DNA from: Gemmatimonadaceae bacterium
Lineage (GTDB): Bacteria; Gemmatimonadota; Gemmatimonadetes; Gemmatimonadales; Gemmatimonadaceae
NCBI GenBank assembly: GCA_036273715.1
Contig: DASUHB010000053.1
Span: forward strand, 21,587-85,586
Reading direction: 5' to 3'
Length of the DNA stretch: 64,000 nucleotides
In this document: positions 8,476-18,015 of the stretch, piece by piece
Numbering within the stretch: position 1 is the stretch's first letter
Layout of the letters: every line of letters begins with the position of its first letter
Position numbers and translations under genes: made by a program
Notes under the pieces: generated by a model
Database searches by the model: none
Told to the model about the DNA's origin: nothing
Seen by the model: only the letters and a program-made list of their open reading frames with translations

Positions 8476-8838
8476 GTGCCCGAGCACATTGCACAGACAA
8501 AGAGTCACGGCCTGGTCGAGGTGCTGGACCGCGTCCTCGACAAGGGTCTCGTGATCGCCGGCGACATCAAGATCAATCTCGCCAACGTCGAGCTGCTCAC
8601 CATCCAGGTGCGCCTCCTCGTCTGCTCGATCGACAAGGCCGAGCAAATCGGACTGAACTGGTGGCGGTACGATCCACGCCTCACGGGAGTCGTCGCGTCG
8701 CCGTTCGCGACCGCCGGCGACTCCGTCGAGAGCCGGCTCGCGCGCATCGAGCGCCGACTCGATGCGCTGGTCGCCCCGTCCCAGTCCGGTCACCCGCACC
8801 CGCCGCGCACGGGCGCCGAACCTTCATCTGCGGAGTGA
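8476..8838 (+). CDS. gvpJ: GvpA-family gas vesicle protein (GvpJ-like), C-terminally extended
   Basis: A 120-residue protein whose first 65 residues are a GvpA/J domain ([20 protein letters not shown], then [28 protein letters not shown]). A polar tail ([20 protein letters not shown]) with a short coiled-coil pattern follows. The phrase GLNWW after the core is typical of GvpJ. The start is GTG. GvpJ proteins are minor wall or tip components. It ends 7 bp before gvpA. Confidence 0.85.
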   Translation: MPEHIAQTKSHGLVEVLDRVLDKGLVIAGDIKINLANVELLTIQVRLLVCSIDKAEQIGLNWWRYDPRLTGVVASPFATAGDSVESRLARIERRLDALVAPSQSGHPHPPRTGAEPSSAE

Positions 8839-8845
8839 GCGAACC

Positions 8846-9166
8846 ATGGCTGTCGAGCGTTCGCCGGGCGGCAGTTCCCTCATCGACGTGCTGGACCGCG
8901 TCCTCGACAAAGGCATCGTCATCGACGCCTGGGTCCGCGTGTCGCTCGTCGGAATCGACCTCGTCACCGTCGAGGCGCGCGTCGTCGTCGCCTCGATCGA
9001 TACCTACCTCAAGTACTCGGAAGCGGTGGGCCTCACCGCCTCCGGCTCGCGCCCGCGCGAGCTGGCCGGGGCGCTGATCGAAACCGAGCTCGAGCGCGTC
9101 CAACGCGAAAACCACGAGCTCCGCTTGCGCCTCGAACAGCTGAACGCGCCGGACCGCGTCGTGTAA
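8846..9166 (+). CDS. gvpA: Gas vesicle structural protein GvpA, with C-terminal extension
   Basis: A 106-residue protein. Residues 10-65 match the GvpA shell protein ([20 protein letters not shown], then [28 protein letters not shown]), with the D-A-W-x-R-[VI]-S-[LI]-V-G-I signature that separates GvpA/B from GvpJ/M. Ordinary GvpA is about 70 residues; this one adds about 35 residues, including a helical heptad-like stretch ([20 protein letters not shown]). The start is ATG at 8846. It is the last gvp gene, and the sensor kinase starts 4 bp later. Being last is unusual, since the most abundant shell protein is usually encoded first. Confidence 0.88.
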   Translation: MAVERSPGGSSLIDVLDRVLDKGIVIDAWVRVSLVGIDLVTVEARVVVASIDTYLKYSEAVGLTASGSRPRELAGALIETELERVQRENHELRLRLEQLNAPDRVV

Positions 9167-9170
9167 GGAC

Positions 9171-11432
9171 ATGATCCTGCCTGGCTCGTCGGCGGGTCCC
9201 TATACGGACCCGCCGGACTATCTGCCGACGCTGGTAGAAGCGCCAGACTTTCCCGCCGCTGCACTCTTTGCGCTGACGGAGTTGGGACGCCTGGCCGGAA
9301 GCCAACGCGGTGCTCTGTTCGTCATCGACACCGCCGCGGAAGCCCTCACTGCCGCCAGCCTCCTCGGTGCCTCGCCCAACGATGAGCTGGCGAGCATTCC
9401 GTTAGGCGACCTCTCGCACCCCTGGGTCGCCGCCGCGGTGGCCATGCGGCCCGCGCGCTCGCGCCGCGACGACGCCGCAACCACCCGCCTGCCGATCGCC
9501 GACTGGATCGCGCTCCCGCTGCCGCAAACCTACGTGCGCAGCGCACCGATTCCGCTCCAGCCCCGCAACACCGCCGAGCTCCTCCGCTCGAGCGGCGCCG
9601 AAATCATCCCGGCCACCACGCGGGCCGGCCAATCGCCCGGCGGTGTCGTGGTCCTCGATGCGGCAAACCTGCCGGAAGCGGCCGTCGGTCAACTCGTTCG
9701 GCTGGCCGCGCTGAGCGGCCCGGTCTTGAGCCGCCTGGCGACGATCGGCGCGGCTCGGCGCGAGAACGATCATCTGCGTCAGATCTCGAGTCGGCTGACG
9801 CTCATGCTCAACGCCTTGCCCGACCCCGTGGTCATCACCGACGCGGCCAACAACATCCTGGTGCAGAACGAGCGCGCCGAGCATTTGCTGTCGACCCGGG
9901 AGTCGGACTCGCCCGGCCGACGCCGCGCGCTCGAGTTGAACAACCTGCTGTTCACGTCCGGCCTGGCGCGCGCCCTCATGACGGGCGACCTCCGCACCGC
10001 GCCGCGCGAGCTCACGCTGGTCGATCCGCTCGAGGGCGTCGAGCTCCTGTTCGAGCTCCTGTCCCATCCGTTAGGCGCCTCGGTCGAGAGCGAAGGCGTC
10101 GTGCTCTCCGTGCTGCGCGACGTGACCGATCTCCGCCGCGCCGCCGACGAGCTCGAGCACCAGGTGAAGCGCGGACGCCAGGCCGAGATGCAGGCCACCA
10201 AGGAGCGGGACCGGCTCAACCTGATCCTCACCAACGTCGCCGACCCGATTCTCGTCACCGACGACCGCGCGAAGATCCTGCTCATGAACGAGAAAGCCGA
10301 GCAGTTGTTCGACGTCGGCGGAACGACCGATACGTACGATTATCGGGTCAAGCAGGCCGCGTTAGGCAACGACACCAAGTTCTCCGCCTTCGTGGGTGAA
10401 TTCGCGCTCTCGCCCGAACGCGACCGGCACGAACGCATGACCCTCGTCCGTCCCGAAGACGGCACGCTGCTCCCCGTCGAAGTCGTGTCCGGCAAGATCA
10501 GCAACGACCGCGGAGAAGCCGTCGCTATCGTGTCCGTGCTGCACGATCTCACGAAGCAAGTGGAGAACGAGCGCCTGTATCGAGAAGTCAAAGCGTTTTC
10601 GGACGAGCTCGAGGCCCGCGTGCGCGCGGCCACCAAAGACCTCGAGGCGCAGAACGAGCGGCTCAAATGGCAATCGCAAGAGCTCGAAAAGGCCAACAAG
10701 CTCAAGTCGGATTTCCTCGCCAGCATGTCGCACGAGCTTCGGACGCCGATCAACGCGATCATGGGCCACGCGTCGCTCACCATCGACCAGATCCACGGAC
10801 CGCTCAACGACAGACAGCGCGATGCCCTCCGCCGCATCCGCGCCGCCGCTCAAGACCTCCTCACACTCATCAACGACCTGCTCGACCTCGCCCGCATCGA
10901 GGCCGGCAAAATGCCGGTCACCTACGAGCATGTGGACCCGCGCATCATCATCGCCGAAGTCCACCAGCAAGTCGAACCGCTGCTGCAGAAGCGCGGCCTT
11001 GCGTTCACGTCGAGCGTGTCCGAAGAGTGCCGCGAGATCGAGACGGATCGCCAGAAGTTCAAACAGATCCTGCTGAACCTCATCTCGAACGCCATCAAGT
11101 TCACGCCTCGCGGCGGGATCACCGTCACCGTGTGCATCGAGAACGGCGACGACCTTCGCGTCGACGTGACCGACACCGGCATCGGGATCAAGGGCTCCGA
11201 TCTGGACATGATCTGGGAAGACTTCCGCCAGGTGGACCAGTCGATGACTCGCGAGGTGGGAGGCACGGGCCTCGGGCTGAGCATCGTGCGCAAACTTCTC
11301 GACCGGTTAGGGGGCCGCGCGTCAGTGGTCAGCACGTACGGTGCGGGAACCACCTTCACGCTCGTCTTCCCTCTTTCCCGCGAACGCCGGCGCGACGAGG
11401 CCGCCGAGCCGGCCCTTCCGGCCGCCGGCTGA
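9171..11432 (+). CDS. Soluble GAF/PAS-PAS sensor histidine kinase linked to the gas-vesicle operon
   Basis: A 753-residue cytoplasmic kinase with no membrane segment. Order: GAF-like domain (about 20-205), PAS (about 215-330), PAS (about 350-470), a coiled coil (about 470-510), HisKA with phospho-acceptor His521 in SHELRTP, and HATPase_c with the N box (LLNLISNAIKF), DTGIGI and GGTGLGLSIV. The PAS domains lack an obvious haem or flavin signature, so the signal is unknown. It starts 4 bp after gvpA, which argues for co-transcription and a role in tuning buoyancy or a linked response. No response regulator follows; the next gene is a GGDEF-EAL protein 147 bp downstream. Confidence 0.92.
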   Translation: MILPGSSAGPYTDPPDYLPTLVEAPDFPAAALFALTELGRLAGSQRGALFVIDTAAEALTAASLLGASPNDELASIPLGDLSHPWVAAAVAMRPARSRRDDAATTRLPIADWIALPLPQTYVRSAPIPLQPRNTAELLRSSGAEIIPATTRAGQSPGGVVVLDAANLPEAAVGQLVRLAALSGPVLSRLATIGAARRENDHLRQISSRLTLMLNALPDPVVITDAANNILVQNERAEHLLSTRESDSPGRRRALELNNLLFTSGLARALMTGDLRTAPRELTLVDPLEGVELLFELLSHPLGASVESEGVVLSVLRDVTDLRRAADELEHQVKRGRQAEMQATKERDRLNLILTNVADPILVTDDRAKILLMNEKAEQLFDVGGTTDTYDYRVKQAALGNDTKFSAFVGEFALSPERDRHERMTLVRPEDGTLLPVEVVSGKISNDRGEAVAIVSVLHDLTKQVENERLYREVKAFSDELEARVRAATKDLEAQNERLKWQSQELEKANKLKSDFLASMSHELRTPINAIMGHASLTIDQIHGPLNDRQRDALRRIRAAAQDLLTLINDLLDLARIEAGKMPVTYEHVDPRIIIAEVHQQVEPLLQKRGLAFTSSVSEECREIETDRQKFKQILLNLISNAIKFTPRGGITVTVCIENGDDLRVDVTDTGIGIKGSDLDMIWEDFRQVDQSMTREVGGTGLGLSIVRKLLDRLGGRASVVSTYGAGTTFTLVFPLSRERRRDEAAEPALPAAG

Positions 11433-11579
11433 TCACTCGTTCGACCCGTCGGATTATTTGACACTCCGGCGGCCCGCGAACGTCCCGGCTGAGCCCGGCG
11501 CAAAGCATCCCGGCCGAGTGAAAAATCGCGCGCGGGCCGCTGCCATGAAACGTGTCGTCCGGACCCGCGTCTTCTGCTC

Positions 11580-14357
11580 ATGGAATCGCACCGTCCGTCG
11601 GGGAGTGTGCCGGCACGGCGGGCATCAGCGTGGTGGCAAGACTGGGGGACCGCCCTCCCCGTACTCGCCGTTGCGTATTGCCTGCTGTATGTCATTTGGC
11701 GCGCATCCGGACCCCGGGACGACCTGACCACGCACGTCATCGCACGGCTGGCCTTCCTCCCGCTCAACGCCGGCACCGCATTGCTCGCGTGGCGCGCCGC
11801 CAAGCGCCATGCGCACGATCCGCGCACGCATCGCGCACTGCTTCTCGTCACGATCGCGTTTGTCTTCGTGCTGGCGGGCAACCTCGTCTCGTTTTACGTC
11901 GGAATGATCATGGACGGCGATCCAGGTGTGAGCTGGATCAACGTCTTTTATTTCCCCGTCTACCCGCTGCTTCTCACCAGTTTGTTGTCGTTCCCGCTCA
12001 CCCGCCGGAGCGAACACGAAAATAGAAAGTTCCTGCTGGACGCGGCCGCCGTGCTGTTGGGCGGCGGCACGGCAATCTGGTTTTTCGTTCTGCGTCCGAC
12101 GACGCAGGCCAACCATCTCGGAGCGCTGGCAAGCGCGATCGCTCTCGCCTATCCGTTAGGCGACATTCTGCTGTTCACCGGCCTCACCACGTTCCTCATG
12201 CGCCGGCCGGCCGAGAGCCGCGGTGGCGCGCGGACCTGGTTCGTCATCGGCATCTTCGCATACGCGATCTCGGATCTGGCCAACGACCTCGAGTTCAACA
12301 ACGTCGGTTGGTTCGGTATCACGTCGTCCGATGTCGTTTACATCGGCTCCTACTGCGTGCTCATGTGGTCGCTGTCCCGCTTCTCGTGGCCGGCGTCGGC
12401 GACCCAGGCAGAAGAAAAGCTACCTGACGTGCAACCGTTCAGCCCGTTGCCGTATGTGGCGGGCGCGTTCCTCTTCGGCCTCATCATGGTCGTGGCCGTG
12501 CGCTCGTGGCCGACGCCGCTCAGCGTTCTGTCCATCGGCGCCATGCTCACGACGGCGTTCCTCGTCGTGCGCCAACTGGCCGCGGTGGGCGAGAACGCGC
12601 GGCTGGTCAGCGAGCGCGCCGCACGGGAGAACGAAGCACGGTTCCGGGCGCTGGTGCAGCACTCGACGGACGTCATCGCCATCGTCGATGTCGACGGTGT
12701 GATCCGATTCGTGAGCCCCGCGGTGACGACGATCTTCGGCTACGCTCCCGAGGATCTGCTCGGCCACAAAATGACCGAGTTTCTGCACCACGAAAGCGCG
12801 CGCGACGCGATCAGTTTGCTCGTTTCGGCGGCGGCGAATCCTGGTGTGACGCAGCCGGCCGAATGGAAGGTGCGGCATCGCGATGGTCGGTTGCTGAGCG
12901 TCGAGACCGTGGGCACCAACCTGTTGTCCGAACCCACGGTGGGCGGCATCGTGCTCAACACGCGTGATATCAGCGAGCGGAAAGCACTGGAGAAGCAGCT
13001 CACGCATCAAGCCTTCCACGATCCGCTCACCGGTCTCGCCAACCGCGTGCTGTTCCTGGATCGCGTGAGCCATGCGCTGTCGCTGGTGCGGCGGCACGAT
13101 CAGATGCTCGCGGTGTTGTTCGTCGATCTCGATGGATTCAAGACCATCAACGACAGCCTGGGCCACGCGGCCGGCGACCGGTTGCTCGCCGTGGTCGCGT
13201 CGCGGCTCCAGACCTGCGTGCGGACGTCGGACACGGTGGCTCGGTTAGGCGGAGACGAGTTCGCGCTGCTGATCGAGGACGCGACCGACGACCAGGCGGC
13301 GGCCGAAGTGGCGGACCGCATCGCGGCGAGCGTCCGTCACCCGATCCTGATCGAAGGCAAGGAAGTGTTCATGACCGCCAGCATCGGGATCGCGACGGCC
13401 AAGGACGAGGGCAGCGCGGCCGATCTGCTGCGGAACGCCGACATGGCGATGTATGTCGCGAAGAGCCGCGGCAAGGCGCGGTGGGAGCGGTTCGAGCCGG
13501 GGATGCACCTCAAGGCGCTCGAACGGCTGGATCTCGAGGCCGAGCTGCGGCACGCGCTCGACACGGCCGATCAGTTCGTGCTGCTGTACCAGCCGATCGT
13601 GCAGTTGCAGACGGGCGAGGTGAAGGGGATCGAGGCGCTGGTGCGGTGGAACCATCCGCAGCGCGGGATGCTGACGCCGGTGCAATTCATTCCGTTGGCC
13701 GAAGAGACGGGCCTCATCGTTCAGTTAGGCCGATGGGTGCTGCGCGAGGCCTGCCGTCAGGCGCAGGTGTGGCAGGCGACGCGGACGGGCGGTCCGCCGC
13801 TCACGCTCACGGTGAACGTGTCCGGCTATCAGCTGCAGTACGACGGGGTGGTGGCCGATGTGCGTGCGGCGCTGGCCGACAGCGGGCTGGATCCGCGCAA
13901 TTTGGTGCTCGAGATCACGGAGAGCGTGCTCATGCAGCAGAACGAGACGATTCTCGAGCGGTTGCGCGCGCTCAAGGCGGTGGGGGTGCGTCTCGCGATC
14001 GATGATTTCGGCACGGGCTACTCGTCCCTCGGCTACCTGCAGCGGTTCCCGATCGACATCCTGAAGATCGACAAGGCGTTCATCGACGACATCGGCGCCA
14101 GCGGCGTCGAGCCGGCGCTGGTGCGCGCCATCATTGCGTTAGGCGACACGCTGCAGCTGCAGACGATCGCCGAGGGCATCGAGCTGCGGCAGCAGTGGCA
14201 TGGGTTGCGCGAGCTCGGCTGCGAGATGGGGCAGGGCTTTCTGTTCGCGCGCCCCGTGAGCGTCGGCCAGATCGACGCGTTGCTGGTTGGCCACGGGACG
14301 CGTGCGCCGGCGGGCCTGCTCCCCGCCGAAACGCCGGCTCCGCAGACCGCGCGCTAG
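11580..14357 (+). CDS. Membrane-bound PAS-GGDEF-EAL cyclic-di-GMP protein
   Basis: A 925-residue protein. The first 330 residues hold about eight or nine hydrophobic helices, an integral sensory region. Then come PAS (about 345-470, ARFRALVQHSTDVIAIVDVD), GGDEF (RLGGDEF near 554-560) and EAL (EALVRW from residue 685, followed by NVSGYQL, LEITES, DDFGTGYSSLGYL, IDKAFI and IAEGIE). Both catalytic motifs look intact, so it could make and break cyclic di-GMP; which activity dominates cannot be read. The 147-bp gap upstream has a TTGACA at about 11455 without a convincing -10 box. Position after the gas-vesicle kinase suggests, but does not prove, joint control of motility or buoyancy. Confidence 0.93.
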   Translation: MESHRPSGSVPARRASAWWQDWGTALPVLAVAYCLLYVIWRASGPRDDLTTHVIARLAFLPLNAGTALLAWRAAKRHAHDPRTHRALLLVTIAFVFVLAGNLVSFYVGMIMDGDPGVSWINVFYFPVYPLLLTSLLSFPLTRRSEHENRKFLLDAAAVLLGGGTAIWFFVLRPTTQANHLGALASAIALAYPLGDILLFTGLTTFLMRRPAESRGGARTWFVIGIFAYAISDLANDLEFNNVGWFGITSSDVVYIGSYCVLMWSLSRFSWPASATQAEEKLPDVQPFSPLPYVAGAFLFGLIMVVAVRSWPTPLSVLSIGAMLTTAFLVVRQLAAVGENARLVSERAARENEARFRALVQHSTDVIAIVDVDGVIRFVSPAVTTIFGYAPEDLLGHKMTEFLHHESARDAISLLVSAAANPGVTQPAEWKVRHRDGRLLSVETVGTNLLSEPTVGGIVLNTRDISERKALEKQLTHQAFHDPLTGLANRVLFLDRVSHALSLVRRHDQMLAVLFVDLDGFKTINDSLGHAAGDRLLAVVASRLQTCVRTSDTVARLGGDEFALLIEDATDDQAAAEVADRIAASVRHPILIEGKEVFMTASIGIATAKDEGSAADLLRNADMAMYVAKSRGKARWERFEPGMHLKALERLDLEAELRHALDTADQFVLLYQPIVQLQTGEVKGIEALVRWNHPQRGMLTPVQFIPLAEETGLIVQLGRWVLREACRQAQVWQATRTGGPPLTLTVNVSGYQLQYDGVVADVRAALADSGLDPRNLVLEITESVLMQQNETILERLRALKAVGVRLAIDDFGTGYSSLGYLQRFPIDILKIDKAFIDDIGASGVEPALVRAIIALGDTLQLQTIAEGIELRQQWHGLRELGCEMGQGFLFARPVSVGQIDALLVGHGTRAPAGLLPAETPAPQTAR

Positions 14358-14532
14358 CGGGTCTCTCGGCCGCGGCAGCGGTCCGGTTGAGAGCGCCGCC
14401 GCGGGGCGAGTGGCGAGGAAGCATCACGCGCGGGCCGCCGGTTTGCACCGGGTGTGGCGCGCCCGTACTTTCCGGACGTCCGAGTCGATCGGCGCGCGTG
14501 TGCGCGCCCCCGTCACTCTACGGAGAGTCTGG

Positions 14533-16722
14533 ATGCCCCGCTACCGGTTTGCGGCCCCGCGCCTGCGCGCCCGCCGCGCTGCCCGTTCCGCCACTTCGTT
14601 AGGCCTGGCGGTCGCCGTCTTCGGCGCCGCCGTGCCTGCCGCCGCGCAGATGTCCAACGAGCGGCTGCAGTACCCCGCCGCGCATCGCGACAGCACGGTC
14701 GACGACTATTTCGGCACGCGGGTGCCGGCGCCGTACCGGTGGATGGAGGACGAGAACAGCCCCGAGGTGCGCAGCTGGGTGGAGGACGAGAACGCCGTGA
14801 CGGCCGCGTACATGGACAAGGTGCCGCTGCGCGATGCGTTCAAGAAGCGCCTAACGGAGCTCTGGAACTACGAGAAGGTCGGCGTCCCGTACCGGCAGGC
14901 CGGCCGCCTGTTCTACGGCAAGAACTCCGGTCTCCAGAACCAGAGCGTGCTGTACGAGCAGGACAGCCTGGGGAGCGCGCCGCGGGCGATCCTCGACCCC
15001 AACGCGCTCTCGCCCGACGGGTCGACGGCGCTGGCCGGCTCGTCGGTCTCGCCTAACGGAGAGTATCTCGCGTACGGGCTGTCGCAGGGCGGCTCGGACT
15101 TCGAAGAGCTCCACGTGCGCTCCCTGCGCGACGGGCGCGACACCCCGGACACCGTGCGGTGGGTCAAGTTCTCCGGCATCTCGTGGACCGCCGACAACCG
15201 CGGCTTCTTCTATTCTCGATTCCCGGCGCCCGCCGCCGGCCAGGCGCTGTCCACGGCCGCCGTCAACCAGAAAGTGTACTACCACGTGCTCGGTACACCC
15301 GACAGCACGGACAAGCTGATTTACGCGCGGCCGGACCTGCCCGATTGGTACATCATGTCGTCCACCACCGAAGACGGACGCTTCGCGTTCATCACGCTCG
15401 TCCACGGCACGGACACGAAGAACCAGGTCTTCTACATGGACCTGAAGGATGGCGCGCATCCGGATCTGTCGGCGCCGCTCCTGCCGCTCGTCTCGCAGGG
15501 CGATGCCGAATACGCCCCGTTAGGCAACGACGGCGACACGGTGTTCGTGCAGACCACCAACCAGGCGCCCAACCGCCGCGTCATCGCCATGGTGCTGCCG
15601 GATACGTCGCGCGCACACTGGCGCACCGTCGTCCCCGAGCAGAAGAGCGTCCTCGAGAGCGCAACGCTGGCCGGCGGACACGTCGTGGCCCAATACCTCG
15701 AGGACGTGAAGAGCACGCTCGCGATCTACGGCACCGACGGCTCCAAGCAGGGCGCCGTTGCGCTGCCGGGCATCGGCACCGTCGGCGGTCTGTCGGGGCG
15801 CATGGATACGCCCGAGCTCTTCTACAGTTTTTCGTCGTTTCTCTTCCCGGCGACCGTCTATCGCTACGACTTCGCGACCAAACGCAGCGTGCCCTTTCAA
15901 GCGCCGCATGTCGCGTTCGACGCGAGCGCATACGAGACGCGCCAGGTGTTCTATCGGTCCAAGGACGGCACACGCGTGCCGATGTTCATCACCGCTCGAA
16001 AAGGTCTCAAGCTCGATGGCTCGCACCCCACCGTGCTCTACGCGTACGGCGGATTCGACATCAGCGTCACGCCATCCTTCAGTCCGACCACGGCCGCGTG
16101 GTTGGAGCACGGCGGCATCTACGCAGTAGCCAACCTCCGCGGCGGCGGCGAATACGGCGAGGCGTGGCATCACGCAGGCATGCTCGACAAAAAGCAGAAC
16201 GTATTCGACGACTTCATCGCGGCGGCCGAGTATCTCATCCACGAGCACTACACGTCCACGGCGCACCTCGCCATCCACGGCTACTCCAATGGCGGCCTGC
16301 TCGTCGGCGCGGTGTTGGACCAACGCCCGGACCTGTTCGCCGCCGCGTATCCGGGCGCTGGCGTGATGGACATGCTGCGCTATCAGAAGTTCAGCGCCGG
16401 CGTGGGTTGGGTGCCCGAATACGGCTCATCGGATGACTCGACGCAGTTCAAGTATCTGATCAAGTATTCGCCGGTGCAGAATCTCAAGAAGGGCACGTGC
16501 TATCCGGCGACGATCGTCACCACGGCCGACCACGACGACCGCGTGGTGCCGAGCCACTCGTACAAGTTCATCGCCACGATGCAGGCGGATCAGTCGTGCG
16601 CGCGGCCCGTGCTCATCCGTGTCGAAACGAAGACGAGTCACGGCTACATGCCCACCGACAAGCGGATCGCACAATTGGCGGACGTGTGGGCGTTCACAGG
16701 CTGGAATACGGGCATGCGGTGA
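14533..16722 (+). CDS. Secreted prolyl oligopeptidase (S9A), second copy
   Basis: A 729-residue peptidase with a basic N-terminus and signal peptide (ending near PAAAQ), the TVDDYFGTRVPAPYRWMEDE segment, a beta-propeller, and a C-terminal hydrolase domain with Ser585 in GYSNGG, Asp in TADHDDRVVP (about 666) and His703 in TSHGYM. It is closer to classical prolyl oligopeptidase than the gene at 1644: the oxyanion and elbow regions (ANLRGGGEYGEAWH) are fully canonical. The ATG at 14533 has GGAG 8 nt upstream and gives a clean signal peptide; a longer frame from 14287 is not supported. It probably degrades imported or environmental peptides in the periplasm. Confidence 0.95.
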   Translation: MPRYRFAAPRLRARRAARSATSLGLAVAVFGAAVPAAAQMSNERLQYPAAHRDSTVDDYFGTRVPAPYRWMEDENSPEVRSWVEDENAVTAAYMDKVPLRDAFKKRLTELWNYEKVGVPYRQAGRLFYGKNSGLQNQSVLYEQDSLGSAPRAILDPNALSPDGSTALAGSSVSPNGEYLAYGLSQGGSDFEELHVRSLRDGRDTPDTVRWVKFSGISWTADNRGFFYSRFPAPAAGQALSTAAVNQKVYYHVLGTPDSTDKLIYARPDLPDWYIMSSTTEDGRFAFITLVHGTDTKNQVFYMDLKDGAHPDLSAPLLPLVSQGDAEYAPLGNDGDTVFVQTTNQAPNRRVIAMVLPDTSRAHWRTVVPEQKSVLESATLAGGHVVAQYLEDVKSTLAIYGTDGSKQGAVALPGIGTVGGLSGRMDTPELFYSFSSFLFPATVYRYDFATKRSVPFQAPHVAFDASAYETRQVFYRSKDGTRVPMFITARKGLKLDGSHPTVLYAYGGFDISVTPSFSPTTAAWLEHGGIYAVANLRGGGEYGEAWHHAGMLDKKQNVFDDFIAAAEYLIHEHYTSTAHLAIHGYSNGGLLVGAVLDQRPDLFAAAYPGAGVMDMLRYQKFSAGVGWVPEYGSSDDSTQFKYLIKYSPVQNLKKGTCYPATIVTTADHDDRVVPSHSYKFIATMQADQSCARPVLIRVETKTSHGYMPTDKRIAQLADVWAFTGWNTGMR

Positions 16723-16740
16723 CGACCGAAGCCTGCGACG

Positions 16741-18015
16741 TCATCCACTGAGCGACGGTGCGCCGGACGCGCCGCACTCCGCGACAGGCGAGGGGCGGTC
16801 GTCCGGCTCACTCATCCCGAACTCGATGCCCCGCTTTTCGCGGCCCGCCGCCGTCGCCACCGCGCCGAGGACGCACACGAGCAGCGCCGTTAGCGCCATC
16901 GACTGCGCATAGGTGGTGTGTGCTGCTAACGCGGCTTCGATGTACGCGGCACTGCTGGCCACCAGCACGCCGCACTGATACGCAAATCCGGGCAGGAATC
17001 CGCGAACCGAATCGGGCGCCAACTCGGTGATGTGCGCCGGAATCACACCCCATGCGCCCTGCACCATGAACTGCATCACGAACGCGCCTGCCCACAACAG
17101 GGCGAGTGACGGAGCGAACGCCCACAGCGGTATCGACACGACCGCCAGCACGAGCGCGATCACGATCGCACGACGCCGGCCGATGCGATCCGACCACATG
17201 CCGAACGCGAGGCCGCCCGCAATGGCGCCGATCATCGAGAACCCGGTGATGAGCGCGCGCGTTTGAGGCGACAGGTGCCAGTCGCGCTGCAAGAACGTGG
17301 GATACATGTCCTGCGTGCCGTGCGACACGAAGTTCATCATCGACATGAGCACGACGAGGTACGCGAACAACTTCCAGTTGCCGACGATCGCGCGGCCAAG
17401 ACCCGACCAGCTCTCGTGGCGCGTGCGCTGCCACACTTCGGATTCCTTGACGCGCACGCGAATGAACAGCGCGAGCAGGGCAGGCAGTCCGCCGATGAAG
17501 AACATCGGACGCCATCCCCAGCGCGGGAAGACGAAAAAGAAGCAGACCGCCGCGAGCAGATATCCCACGGCGTAACCCTCCTGCAGCAACCCGGACAGCA
17601 CGCCGCGCAAGCGCGTCGGCGCTTTCTCCATCGCCAGCGATGCGCCGACGCCCCATTCGCCGCCCATCCCGATGCCGAAGAGCGCGCGCAGCACGAGAAA
17701 CGTCGTGAAGTTAGGCGCGAGCCCGGTGAGCACTTCGATCACCGAGAAGAACACGAGATCGATCATCAGCGGAATGCGCCGGCCGTAGCGATCCGCCATC
17801 AGCCCGAAAATGAAAGCGCCCACGGGGCGGAAGGCCAACGTGAGCGTGAGCGACAGCGCGAGCGCCTTGTCGGTGCGTCCGAATTCGCCGGCGATCGACG
17901 TGAGCGCGAATACGACGAGGAAGAAATCGAATGCGTCGAGCGTCCAGCCGAGGAACGTCGCGAGCACCGCTTCGCGGTGGTCGCCGGCGATGCGGGGAGC
18001 GGTGGTCGACGTCAC
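16741..18015 (-). CDS. MFS transporter, SHS-type carboxylate carrier
   Basis: A 424-residue major facilitator with about 12 membrane helices. It has TFLGWTLDAFDFFLVVFAL in helix 1, the loop motif GLMADRYGRRIPL between helices 2 and 3, and GIGMGGEWGVGASLAMEKAP in helix 5. These features match the sialate/hydroxycarboxylate (SHS) branch, which includes lactate and pyruvate importers. The GTG start at 18015 overlaps the stop of the upstream gene (GTGA), so both are on one message; a longer upstream reading would be inside that gene. The substrate is a guess from the family. Confidence 0.9.
   Translation of the reverse strand: MTSTTAPRIAGDHREAVLATFLGWTLDAFDFFLVVFALTSIAGEFGRTDKALALSLTLTLAFRPVGAFIFGLMADRYGRRIPLMIDLVFFSVIEVLTGLAPNFTTFLVLRALFGIGMGGEWGVGASLAMEKAPTRLRGVLSGLLQEGYAVGYLLAAVCFFFVFPRWGWRPMFFIGGLPALLALFIRVRVKESEVWQRTRHESWSGLGRAIVGNWKLFAYLVVLMSMMNFVSHGTQDMYPTFLQRDWHLSPQTRALITGFSMIGAIAGGLAFGMWSDRIGRRRAIVIALVLAVVSIPLWAFAPSLALLWAGAFVMQFMVQGAWGVIPAHITELAPDSVRGFLPGFAYQCGVLVASSAAYIEAALAAHTTYAQSMALTALLVCVLGAVATAAGREKRGIEFGMSEPDDRPSPVAECGASGAPSLSG

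Noticed and set aside
11455..11490. TTGACA as a promoter of the GGDEF-EAL gene
   Set aside because: No acceptable -10 box at 16-18 bp; kept only as a note in that gene's entry.
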